Shown: positions 1 through 5,014 of the stretch, one piece after another
Numbering within the stretch: the stretch's first letter is position 1
Layout of the letters: every line of letters starts with the position of its first letter
Source: CAZGKW01 sp964526295
GTDB lineage: Bacteria; Planctomycetota; Phycisphaerae; FEN-1346
Reading direction: 5' to 3'
Length of the DNA stretch: 9,679 nt
Assembly: GCA_964526295.1 (NCBI GenBank)
Contig: CAZGKW010000079.1
Coordinates: forward strand, 1-9,679
Notes under the pieces: generated by a model
Seen by the model: the letters and a program-made list of their open reading frames with translations, nothing else
Database searches by the model: none
What the model was told of the DNA's origin: nothing
Program-made: the position numbers and the translations under genes

Positions 1-130
1 TGCCGTTAAACGACTTAGCTCGGCGATCCCGGCTATCTCGGCGTTGAAATCGCGCCTGCGGCCAGCTCGAAATGCCGGGTTTTCAGCCCCTTCCGCGGAC
101 CCCCCTGAAAATTATAGTGTATGCGGCGGG
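1..130. other. Intergenic end of window, no gene seen
   Basis: This stretch lies downstream of the HNH gene. I see no convincing coding frame, hairpin with T-tract, or RNA gene in it. A minus-strand TATAAT sits at 111-116 but has no acceptable -35 box at the right distance. Confidence 0.5.
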
Positions 131-787
131 TCAGTCGCGGAGCTCGACGTGCCAGTAGGCCGCCTCGAGGAACTGTTTCCACGAGCGGTACCGCTCGTCG
201 CGGCCGTGGAGGGTGATGACGGGGCTGAACCGTGGGCGCTTGGGCTCGCGGATGAGCTTCATCCGTGCCTCGTTCGGCGTCCGGCCGCCCTTCTTGACGT
301 TGCACTTCAGGCAGGCGCAGACGACGTTCGGCCAGGCGGTGTGGCCGCCGCGGCTTCGCGGCACGACGTGGTCGATCGAGAGGTCGCTGGTGCGGAACCT
401 CCGGCCGCAGTACTGGCACCGGTTGCCGTCGCGAGCGAACAGGTTCCGGCGGTTCAGCCGGACGCTCGTCTTCGGCACGCGGTCATAGCGGAGGAGGCGG
501 ATGACGCGCGGCACGGCGAGTTCGAAGCAGACCGTGCGGATCCACTCCGAATGCAGGGCGGGCTGGAACCGGCGGCGATACTCCGACAGCTCCGCCCAGG
601 AGGAGAAGTCGTACGTGGCGAACGTGTCGTCCTCCACCGAGACGACCTCGGCGAGCTGCTTCCACAGCAGGACGAACGCCTTGCGCGCGCGGACCACCCG
701 GACCGCCATGTACAGGCGGTTCAGGACGAGGACGCTGGCGTCGAGGCCGCTCGGCGTCTCGGTCGGAATGGCGGCCGCCTGGGCCAT
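131..787 (-). CDS. HNH endonuclease, orphan type with long N-terminal region
   Basis: 218-residue protein with a complete HNH nuclease domain in its middle-to-C-terminal part. Visible motifs are a zinc-knuckle pair C124-x2-C127 and C159-x2-C162, the catalytic core SIDHVVPRSRGG (D139, H140), N154 and N163. HNH domains cut DNA with one metal ion held in a beta-beta-alpha fold. Residues 1 to about 112 form a separate conserved-looking region with no motif I can name. It begins with a hydrophobic/basic helix (LNRLYMAVRVVRARKAFVLL). The ATG at 787 is preceded by a purine-rich GGGAGAAAGG site. There is no methyltransferase, integrase or intein partner nearby, so this is not an obvious restriction system or homing gene. 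Orphan HNH proteins of this build are, to my knowledge, common single-copy genes in planctomycetes with unknown targets. The domain is certain; the role is not. Confidence 0.93.
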   Translation of the reverse strand: MAQAAAIPTETPSGLDASVLVLNRLYMAVRVVRARKAFVLLWKQLAEVVSVEDDTFATYDFSSWAELSEYRRRFQPALHSEWIRTVCFELAVPRVIRLLRYDRVPKTSVRLNRRNLFARDGNRCQYCGRRFRTSDLSIDHVVPRSRGGHTAWPNVVCACLKCNVKKGGRTPNEARMKLIREPKRPRFSPVITLHGRDERYRSWKQFLEAAYWHVELRD

Positions 788-818
788 CGGCCTTTCTCCC
801 GCCGACGAAAGCCCCGGA

Positions 819-847
819 ACTATACCTCAAAGGCGGCCGGAAGTCTA
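819..847 (-). promoter_or_regulatory. Candidate promoter for the HNH gene
   Basis: On the minus strand TAGACT (842-847, 4 of 6 to the -35 consensus) is followed 17 bp later by TATAGT (819-824, 5 of 6 to the -10). This would start transcription roughly 25 nt before the HNH start codon. Found by eye; the consensus match is moderate. Confidence 0.4.
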
Positions 848-923
848 GCCCGAGTTTGTGAGGGCGGCGCCAGGACCGCGCTAAGAATCGAAGGAGAGCG
901 TCCCAGGCGTGATCGGCCTCTCG

Positions 924-1012
924 AGCCCGGAGCGGGCTTGTCCTCCGTGGCCCGGCTCGTCGACCACAGCCCGGAGGGCGCCGGCCGAAGGGCGAAGGAG
1001 GAAGCTCCGGGC
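924..1012. repeat. GCCCGGAG inverted-repeat element
   Basis: AGCCCG-GAG-CGGGCT forms a tight hairpin at 924-938. The octamer GCCCGGAG at 925-932 recurs at 969-976 and in reverse complement (CTCCGGGC) at 1005-1012. The same GCCCGGAGCGG string also occurs in another intergenic hairpin at 4675-4685. This looks like a small REP-like intergenic repeat rather than a terminator, because no T-tract follows. Confidence 0.4.
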
Positions 1013-1143
1013 GATGCCCTGCCGCACAGGCGCCTCGTCAGGGCGCGGACGGCCCGCTGCACGTGGTCGCCTCTCGGGCGGTGGGCCCCGGCGGCCGGCG
1101 CGGTGGGCGCTGCGCCGCGCGGCGCCGCGCGTCTCGCGCGCCC

Positions 1144-1815
1144 TCAGCGGGTCAGGGCAAACAGGTACCGCACCCACTGTGGCGTCTCGCGAAGATACAT
1201 CTCGATGTGATGCCGCCGGGTGAAGTAGTAGATCGCGAGGCCCCCCTGGAACGCCAGCGACACCGCGATGACCAGCCCGTAGAGGGCGTAGACGGCGGCG
1301 GGCACGAGCTGTGCGACGTCGTCCTCGATCGCCTCGGCCACCCGCTCGCCGACGGCCAGCCTCTCGTTGAGATATTCCGACAGGGCCAGCTTGCGGACGT
1401 CGTCGGGCGAGAAGGTGGCCATCTGGGCCGCGCAGTAGACGACGATGACGGCGAGCAGGGCGACCTGGTTGCGTCCGAGGGTCGTCGCCGCCCGCGGGTC
1501 GGCCCGTCCCATGCGGATCGCTCCATAGAGCTCGACGCCGCCGATCGCGAGGACCGCCGCCACGGCCAGGACGCCTGCCAGGCTCGGGGCGACGGCCAGG
1601 CAGGGCAGGGCCAGCCCGCCTGCGGCCAGGATCGAGAGGGCCGAGGCCCGGGCGGTGCGGGCGGCGCGGCGGACGGGCCGGCGGGCCGCGACGGCCTCCC
1701 GGATCCGCACGAGGTGGTCGCTCTGAAGCGGCGTCGTGGCGCCGGCCCCCTCGCAGGCGTCCGGATCGACCGGGGCGCGGCGGGCGGCCCGGCGCGGTTC
1801 GGCCAGAGTGAGCAT
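1144..1815 (-). CDS. Conserved four-helix membrane protein, function unknown
   Basis: 223-residue protein. Residues 1-57 are basic and presumably cytoplasmic. Hydrophobic segments follow at about 58-78, 79-98, 116-134 and 168-196. The stretch ELYGAIRMGRADPRAATTLGRNQ (95-117) links helices 2 and 3. The tail after the last helix is YYFTRRHHIEMYLRETPQWV (196-215). The stretch between helices 3 and 4 (about 135-167) is acidic. I recall similar 'GA..ar.DPRA...LG.NQ' plus C-terminal 'Y.RR...EAYL..TP.WV' arrangements in planctomycete hypothetical proteins, but I know no named family or function. The ATG at 1815 has a GGGAGAG Shine-Dalgarno about 8 nt upstream, which supports this start. The upstream neighbour is a repeat island, so it is probably transcribed alone. 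No transport or enzymatic motif is visible. Confidence 0.8.
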   Translation of the reverse strand: MLTLAEPRRAARRAPVDPDACEGAGATTPLQSDHLVRIREAVAARRPVRRAARTARASALSILAAGGLALPCLAVAPSLAGVLAVAAVLAIGGVELYGAIRMGRADPRAATTLGRNQVALLAVIVVYCAAQMATFSPDDVRKLALSEYLNERLAVGERVAEAIEDDVAQLVPAAVYALYGLVIAVSLAFQGGLAIYYFTRRHHIEMYLRETPQWVRYLFALTR

Positions 1816-1875
1816 GGTCGTCTCTCCCGGCGGGTCCGGGACATCTATCGCCCTGTCCGGCGGCCGGTCATGACG

Positions 1876-1913
1876 AAAAAAGGGCGGCGCGGCGCGCTTG
1901 CCGGGCGGCCGCC
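1876..1913 (-). terminator. Putative Rho-independent terminator, minus strand
   Basis: Read on the minus strand, GGCGGC (1908-1913) pairs with GCCGCC (1883-1888) across a GC-rich loop with a small inner stem, and a run of six T follows (1876-1881). It would stop minus-strand transcripts coming from the repeat island or the DUF559 gene before they enter the membrane-protein gene. The loop is long (about 19 nt), so this is tentative. Confidence 0.4.
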
Positions 1914-1919
1914 GGGGAT

Positions 1920-2017
1920 GGGGACACGATAGAGGGGGCCGCGGGGGGGCCAGCGTTCGGTGCCGGGGTGCGCGGATGGTTGCGGCGACGCCGGTCGAGG
2001 GCCTCTATCGTGTCCCC
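1920..2017. repeat. 98-bp element with perfect 16-bp inverted ends
   Basis: GGGGACACGATAGAGG at 1920-1935 is exactly reverse-complemented by CCTCTATCGTGTCCCC at 2002-2017, with 66 bp between. The inner 66 bp is GC-rich and codes for nothing visible. The layout fits a miniature inverted-repeat element or a long-loop hairpin. No flanking target-site duplication is obvious. Confidence 0.6.
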
Positions 2018-2093
2018 CAGCTTCCGCCACGCGCCAAAGACCGAAGTCAGGGCCGAAGAGCAAGGAATGATGAATGGCGAAATGGAAAGGCAA

Positions 2094-2188
2094 CCCGTTC
2101 GACTCGCCCGCCGGCGCGGGGTCGCTCAGGGCAGGCGGCAAACGGCGCCAGCCTTCCGCAGACGCCGTTCTGAGCGGAGTCGAACGGG
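2094..2188. repeat. Nested three-step inverted repeat (REP/BIME-like)
   Basis: The right arm is one continuous block, CGCCGTT (2163-2169), CTGAGCG (2170-2176), GAGTCGAACGGG (2177-2188). The left arm holds the exact complements in order but separated: CCCGTTCGACTC (2094-2105), CGCTCAG (2123-2129), AACGGCG (2141-2147). The first left-arm insertion is itself a small CCCGC/GCGGG hairpin. A single strand could fold into a branched structure with 26 paired bases. This is typical of REP-like palindromes; no T-tract follows. Confidence 0.6.
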
Positions 2189-2200
2189 GCGCTTTGGCTG

Positions 2201-2240
2201 AACGCTCAACGCCCAACGTCGAACGTCCAACGCCAACGGC
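2201..2240. repeat. AACG heptamer tandem array
   Basis: Consecutive units AACGCTC, AACGCCC, AACGTCG, AACGTCC begin every 7 bp at 2201, 2208, 2215 and 2222, then decay into two hexamers AACGCC and AACGGC (2229-2240). The 7-bp period shifts frame at each unit, which argues against coding. Heptamer arrays of this kind are, to my knowledge, scattered between genes in several planctomycete and related genomes. Confidence 0.7.
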
Positions 2241-2243
2241 ATG

Positions 2244-2397
2244 CCCCCTCACCCCGCCCCTCTCCCGCGAGGGGAGAGGGGGGTCATGAGCGGCATGTCT
2301 ACATCGATACGCTCTCCCGCGTGGGGGAGAGGGGGGTTATGGACGGCGCTCCCTCCTATACCCTCTCCCTTGACGGGAGAGGGGGAGGGTGAGGGTG
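2244..2397. repeat. Palindromic hairpin cluster A, three hairpins
   Basis: Three hairpins share a CTCTCCC/GGGAGAG stem: CCCCTCTCCC (2257-2266) with GGGAGAGGGG (2272-2281), CTCTCCC (2312-2318) with GGGAGAG (2325-2331), and CCCTCTCCC (2361-2369) with GGGAGAGGG (2375-2383). Between hairpins 1 and 2 lies GAGCGGCATGTCT, which recurs in cluster B. The whole cluster is bounded by CCCTCACCC (2246-2254) and its complement GGGTGAGGG (2387-2395). It ends a few bases from the stop codon of the DUF559 gene. It is a member of the widespread CCCTCACCC...CTCTCCC class of intergenic palindromes. Confidence 0.8.
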
Positions 2398-2404
2398 AAT
2401 GCCG

Positions 2405-2758
2405 TCACCCATCCTTCCGAGGTTTTCTCTCCTGGACCGCCCGCCAGACGACGTCAAGCGCCCCTTCGATGTTCGTCAGGACATAGTTGTCCGGGAACCG
2501 GAGGACCTTGTATCCGTGGTCGGCCAGCCAGGCATCGCGGCGCCGGTCGCAGGAGCGCTGGTCCGCATGCTGGCCGCCGTCCAGCTCGATGACGAGCCGG
2601 CACTCATAGCAGAGGAAGTCCGCGACATAGGGGCCGACGGGTTCCTGGCGGCGGAACTTGACGCCGCTGAGGTGTCGTCCGCGGAGGTGCCGCCACATGG
2701 CCCTTTCGGCGTCGGTGGACCCATGTCGGAGCTTGCGGGCGAAGGTCGTCTTGTTCAT
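2405..2758 (-). CDS. DUF559 endonuclease-domain protein (Vsr-like)
   Basis: 117-residue protein matching the whole DUF559 pattern of the very-short-patch-repair-like PD-(D/E)XK nucleases. Visible motifs are TDAERAMWRHLRGR (15-28), the KFRRQEPVGPYVADF stretch (34-48) with D47, the ELDGGQH block (58-64) with E58 and D60, then a D-x3-D (71, 75) and the closing YKVLRFP (83-89). D47, E58 and D60 are the likely metal ligands. Family members are presumed DNA endonucleases; their biological role is generally unknown. I chose the ATG at 2758 because it follows a GAGGGGGC purine site and begins exactly where family similarity begins. The frame is open upstream to 2971, but that part only translates the palindromic repeats. 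The gene is bracketed by hairpin clusters A and B and is otherwise alone. Confidence 0.9.
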   Translation of the reverse strand: MNKTTFARKLRHGSTDAERAMWRHLRGRHLSGVKFRRQEPVGPYVADFLCYECRLVIELDGGQHADQRSCDRRRDAWLADHGYKVLRFPDNYVLTNIEGALDVVWRAVQERKPRKDG

Positions 2759-2791
2759 GTGCCCCCTCGGCCTTGGGAGGAGAGGGGTCGT

Positions 2792-2940
2792 CCCCCTCAC
2801 CCCGCCCCTCTCCCGCGGGGGGGAGAGGGGGGTTATGAGCGGCATGTCTTCATCTATACCCTCTCCCTTGACGGGAGAGGAATCGTCCCCCTCACCCCGC
2901 CCCTCTCCCGCGTGGGGGAGAGGGGGGTTATTGAACGGCG
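2792..2940. repeat. Palindromic hairpin cluster B, three hairpins
   Basis: Three hairpins with the same stems as cluster A: CCCCTCTCCC (2805-2814) with GGGAGAGGGG (2821-2830), CCTCTCCC (2860-2867) with GGGAGAGG (2873-2880), and CCCCTCTCCC (2900-2909) with GGGAGAGGGG (2916-2925). Positions 2792-2859 are a near-identical direct repeat of 2244-2310 in cluster A, including GAGCGGCATGTCT at 2837-2849. The TTGAC-loop hairpin at 2860-2880 matches the third hairpin of cluster A. The first and third hairpins are each led by CCCCCTCACCCC. Confidence 0.8.
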
Positions 2941-2942
2941 TT

Positions 2943-2971
2943 AGAATCGCATCGGGATGGGTCTCTGTCAA
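2943..2971 (-). promoter_or_regulatory. Candidate promoter for the DUF559 gene
   Basis: A perfect minus-strand TTGACA (2966-2971) is followed, after 17 bp, by GATTCT (2943-2948, only 3 of 6 to the -10 consensus). If used, it would give an mRNA leader of about 175 nt containing all three hairpins of cluster B before the ATG at 2758. The strong -35 and weak -10 make this uncertain. Confidence 0.35.
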
Positions 2972-3232
2972 GGGCGGAACGCGGACGGAAACAGCGAATC
3001 GAAGCCAGGGCGAGCAAGGAAGGAAGGGCCGCGAAGTCAGAAGGGAACGGCAACGGGCGCGGGGCGCTCATGGGAGCAGGGGAACAGGGGAACAGGGGGA
3101 CCGCGGGCGAGCCTGCCGTCGTGGACGCCTGAGGCCGGCGGCGCTGCCGTTCCGGCGTCCTCTCCTGCTCTCCGGGTCTGTGGCTTGCCTGCTCTGTGCT
3201 GCGCGAGACCCGATGCGATGGGTCACGCCGCC
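2972..3232. other. Gene-free stretch right of the hairpin island
   Basis: With the hairpin cluster to its left this completes a 474-bp gap between the DUF559 and sulfatase-like genes. It contains an octamer tandem array (3072-3102) and a weak GACCC/GGGTC hairpin (3207-3224) just past the sulfatase-like stop. I see no coding frame with a plausible start or motif, and no RNA gene. Confidence 0.5.
3072..3102. repeat. GGGAACAG octamer tandem array
   Basis: Units GGGAGCAG (3072-3079), GGGAACAG (3080-3087), GGGAACAG (3088-3095) and a decayed GGGGACC (3096-3102) follow one another every 8 bp. It is a short microsatellite of a kind seen between genes in several repeat-rich bacterial genomes. Confidence 0.6.
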
Positions 3233-4567
3233 CTACAGCACGTCCGGTTTCATGGGGCCGCAGAACCGCTCGAAGCGGTCGATCTGCTCGAGCATCGGGT
3301 CGGGCCGGCCGGCGAGCTGCTCGGTGACCCAGGCGTCAAGGTCGGCCTTCAGGGCCGCCGCCCGGTCGGGCTGTTCCTCGATCAGGTCGAGGGCCTCCAT
3401 CGGATCGTGCTGGACGTGGTACAGCTCGTCGTGGGCGCGTAAGTGATGGATGTACTTCCATCCGCCCGAGAGGATGGCCCGCTGCCCGAGGGTCTCGCAG
3501 TAGCAGACGGTCGGCGGCCCGGCCTCGCCGCGCGCCAGGGGCAGGACGCTCCGGCCGTCCATCTCGGCGGTCGGCTCGACGCCCAAGAGATCGAGGATCG
3601 TGGGGGCCAGGTCGGCGTGGGTGACGTGGCCCTCGGGCCGGACGCCTTCGGGCAGCGCCCCCGGCCGCCACAGGATGAGCGGCGTGTGGATGTTCGCATC
3701 GTGGAGGCCCCGGTGGTCCCACGTATCGAGATGTTGGCCGAGCTGTTCGCCGTGGTCGGCGTTGACGACGACGGCGGTCTCGTCGAGGACGCCGGCCTCG
3801 TCGAGGGCCCCGAGCACCTCGCCGACGAGGCCGTCGGTGTAGCGGACCTCGCCGTCGTAGGAGTCGATCGTCCGGGGATAGAGGAAGCCCGAGCCCGGGC
3901 CGAAGTCGGCGTCGAAATAGCTTTCCGTGTCGCCGATGCGATCGAGGAGGTTCCACCCCGGGACGTAACGGTAGCCGGCGGGGGCCTCGCGGACCTCCAG
4001 GTCGTCCGTGCGGCCCCGCTCGTGGACGAACGGGCGGGCGAACTCGGGCGGCTGGTTGTACGGCATGTGGGGGTCCCAGTAGTGGACGAACAGGAAGAAG
4101 CGCTCGTGGGCGTGGCCGCGGACCCACGGCAGGAGGCGGCGGTTGACCGCCCCGCCCAGGGTGTGATGGTGGACCGGGCGGCTCGTGCCGGTCACGTTGA
4201 CGCAGTACTCGAACCCGCGGACGAACTGCTTCATGTGGGAGGCGAAGTTGAACAGGTTGTCGAAGGCGGCGGTGGTGATGCCGCCCGCGTCAAGGACCAT
4301 CTCGGGGAAAACCGGCCGGGCGTCGGAAAAGTTGATCATATCCGGCTTATTGAAGGGCGTCAGGTACCACTCGTTGTTGACGGGGTACTGGCCGGTGACC
4401 ATGGAGGTGAAGCCGGGGCCGGTGGCGACGCCGCTGGCGCGGGAACCGGGGAAGAGGACGCCCTCGGCGGCCAGGCGGTCGAGGGTGGGGGAGGTGGGCC
4501 GCCAGTAGCCGTAACAGCTCAGGTGATCGGCCCGGAGGGTGTCGAGACAGAACCAGACGACGTTCAT
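3233..4567 (-). CDS. Sulfatase-family hydrolase with Thr at the nucleophile site
   Basis: 444-residue member of the sulfatase branch of the alkaline phosphatase superfamily, near the usual full length. N-terminal metal-binding strand is VWFCLDTLRADHLSCYGY (4-21; D9, D14), followed by the typical TSPTLDRLAAEGVLF (25-39). The second metal site is NADHGEQLGQH (269-279; D271, H272). Other landmarks are HYWDPHMPY (162-170), HTPLILWRPG (294-303), HADLAPTILDLLGV (317-330) and GGWKYI (368-373; K371). The motif that should be C/S-x-P-x-R, the site matured to formylglycine, reads T49-G-P-G-F53: Cys/Ser is Thr and Arg is Phe. True sulfatase chemistry is therefore doubtful. Thr is the nucleophile in related phosphodiesterases and phosphotransferases, so a phosphoester substrate or a phosphotransferase role is possible. 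No signal peptide is seen, so it is probably cytoplasmic. AGGAGA (4573-4578) lies 5 nt before the ATG. Confidence 0.92.
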   Translation of the reverse strand: MNVVWFCLDTLRADHLSCYGYWRPTSPTLDRLAAEGVLFPGSRASGVATGPGFTSMVTGQYPVNNEWYLTPFNKPDMINFSDARPVFPEMVLDAGGITTAAFDNLFNFASHMKQFVRGFEYCVNVTGTSRPVHHHTLGGAVNRRLLPWVRGHAHERFFLFVHYWDPHMPYNQPPEFARPFVHERGRTDDLEVREAPAGYRYVPGWNLLDRIGDTESYFDADFGPGSGFLYPRTIDSYDGEVRYTDGLVGEVLGALDEAGVLDETAVVVNADHGEQLGQHLDTWDHRGLHDANIHTPLILWRPGALPEGVRPEGHVTHADLAPTILDLLGVEPTAEMDGRSVLPLARGEAGPPTVCYCETLGQRAILSGGWKYIHHLRAHDELYHVQHDPMEALDLIEEQPDRAAALKADLDAWVTEQLAGRPDPMLEQIDRFERFCGPMKPDVL

Positions 4568-4611
4568 GCGGGTCTCCTATGCGTGCGGTTTGAAGTCGCT
4601 CGGGACGCGGC

Positions 4612-4639
4612 ATTGTAGCCGAGGGCAGGGAAAGGCGAA
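4612..4639 (-). promoter_or_regulatory. Candidate promoter for the sulfatase-like gene
   Basis: Minus-strand TTCGCC (4634-4639, 3 of 6 to -35) is followed 16 bp later by TACAAT (4612-4617, 5 of 6 to -10). This would give a leader of about 40 nt before the ATG at 4567. The good -10 match in very GC-rich DNA is the main support. Confidence 0.4.
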
Positions 4640-4654
4640 ATGCGAAAACCGAAT

Positions 4655-4733
4655 GGCCGGGCGGGTTGCCACGGGCCCGGAGCGGAGGCTCCGGGTCACT
4701 TCCGGGCGCCCAGCCGCTCCCGCCTGCCCGGCC
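4655..4733. repeat. Nested intergenic hairpin element, possible terminator
   Basis: An outer inverted repeat GGCCGGGC (4655-4662) and GCCCGGCC (4726-4733) encloses a strong inner hairpin CCCGGAGC-GGAG-GCTCCGGG (4676-4695) that can extend to 10 pairs. A GGGCGCCC palindrome follows at 4704-4711. It sits between the 81-residue gene and the sulfatase-like gene, so it could end the former's transcript, but there is no T-tract. The core GCCCGGAGCGG is shared with the element at 925-935. Confidence 0.5.
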
Positions 4734-4768
4734 GGTTCGTCACGGCCTACCCCGGCAGTGGCTGCTGA

Positions 4769-5014
4769 TTAATCGTGCTGGTCTTCGGCCTCGCGGCGGG
4801 CCTTCATGAACAGGCGCTGCTGCTCGACGAGGCCGCTGGTGGTCCGGGGGCGGGCGAAGCGGGCCCCGATCTCGCACAGGGCGTCGATGAGGTGGCGGTT
4901 CTTCTCGTAGTCGTAATGGGCGAGCTCCTCGGCCTCGACCCGTTCCAGGGCAGGCCCCGCCCGCTCCCAGGCCTCGATCCATCGCCTCGTGAGCTCGCGT
5001 TCCCGCTCGTTCAC
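4769..5014 (-). CDS. Small partner protein of the nucleotidyltransferase gene
   Basis: 81-residue, highly charged protein, predicted mostly helical and cytoplasmic, with no membrane segment or signal. It has an N-terminal ERELTRRWIEAWERAGPALERV (5-26), an acidic middle, and a C-terminal block TSGLVEQQRLFMKAR (59-73). I recall similar short proteins ending in 'TSGLVEQQRWFM+A' in other bacteria, but know no characterised function. The GTG start overlaps the upstream gene's stop as GTGA (4 nt), and AGGAGGG (5019-5025) lies 4 nt before it inside that gene. The two are therefore almost certainly co-translated and may act together. An antitoxin or regulatory partner role is possible by analogy with nucleotidyltransferase toxin-antitoxin pairs, but nothing in the sequence proves it. 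Confidence 0.8.
   Translation of the reverse strand: MNERERELTRRWIEAWERAGPALERVEAEELAHYDYEKNRHLIDALCEIGARFARPRTTSGLVEQQRLFMKARREAEDQHD

Larger units (their letters stand above)
788..1143. other. 356-bp intergenic stretch, palindrome-bearing, no gene
   Basis: Open frames here read as Arg/Pro/Ala/Gly-rich nonsense and have no recognisable start context or motif, so I call no gene. The left part carries the HNH promoter candidate. The middle carries GCCCGGAG inverted repeats (see the separate entry). The right part (about 1080-1142) is almost pure G and C, with overlapping GCGC palindromes and no T-tract. Confidence 0.5.
1816..2404. other. 589-bp gene-free repeat island, left half
   Basis: There is no credible coding sequence. 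The stretch is a string of repeat-like elements: the T6 hairpin (1876-1913), a 16-bp inverted repeat (1920-2017), a nested inverted repeat (2094-2188), an AACG heptamer array (2201-2240) and the first CTCTCCC/GGGAGAG hairpin cluster (2244-2397). Each is listed separately. The AT-richer patch at 2037-2093 shows no motif. Confidence 0.65.

Noticed and set aside
111..116. Perfect minus-strand TATAAT
   Set aside because: The hexamer 17 bp upstream is CGCGAC, nothing like a -35, and no gene follows on that strand within the window.
131..787. HNH gene as part of a restriction, defence or intein/homing element
   Set aside because: No methyltransferase, intron, intein or defence partner is adjacent; it stands alone.
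1063..1932. A plus-strand open frame of 289 codons opposite the membrane protein
   Set aside because: Low-complexity Gly/Arg/Asp translation; the minus strand gives well-formed membrane helices and a good ribosome site.
2244..2940. CRISPR array
   Set aside because: The repeats are palindromic, unevenly spaced and interrupted by a gene; there are no uniform spacers and no cas genes.
2759..2971. N-terminal extension of the DUF559 protein to a TTG at 2971
   Set aside because: The added 71 residues only translate the palindromic hairpins, and the TTG coincides with a perfect TTGACA box; family similarity starts at the ATG at 2758.
3443..4618. A plus-strand open frame of 391 codons opposite the sulfatase-like gene
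   Set aside because: Val/Gly/Asp-rich antisense shadow without motifs, while the minus strand has clear superfamily signatures.
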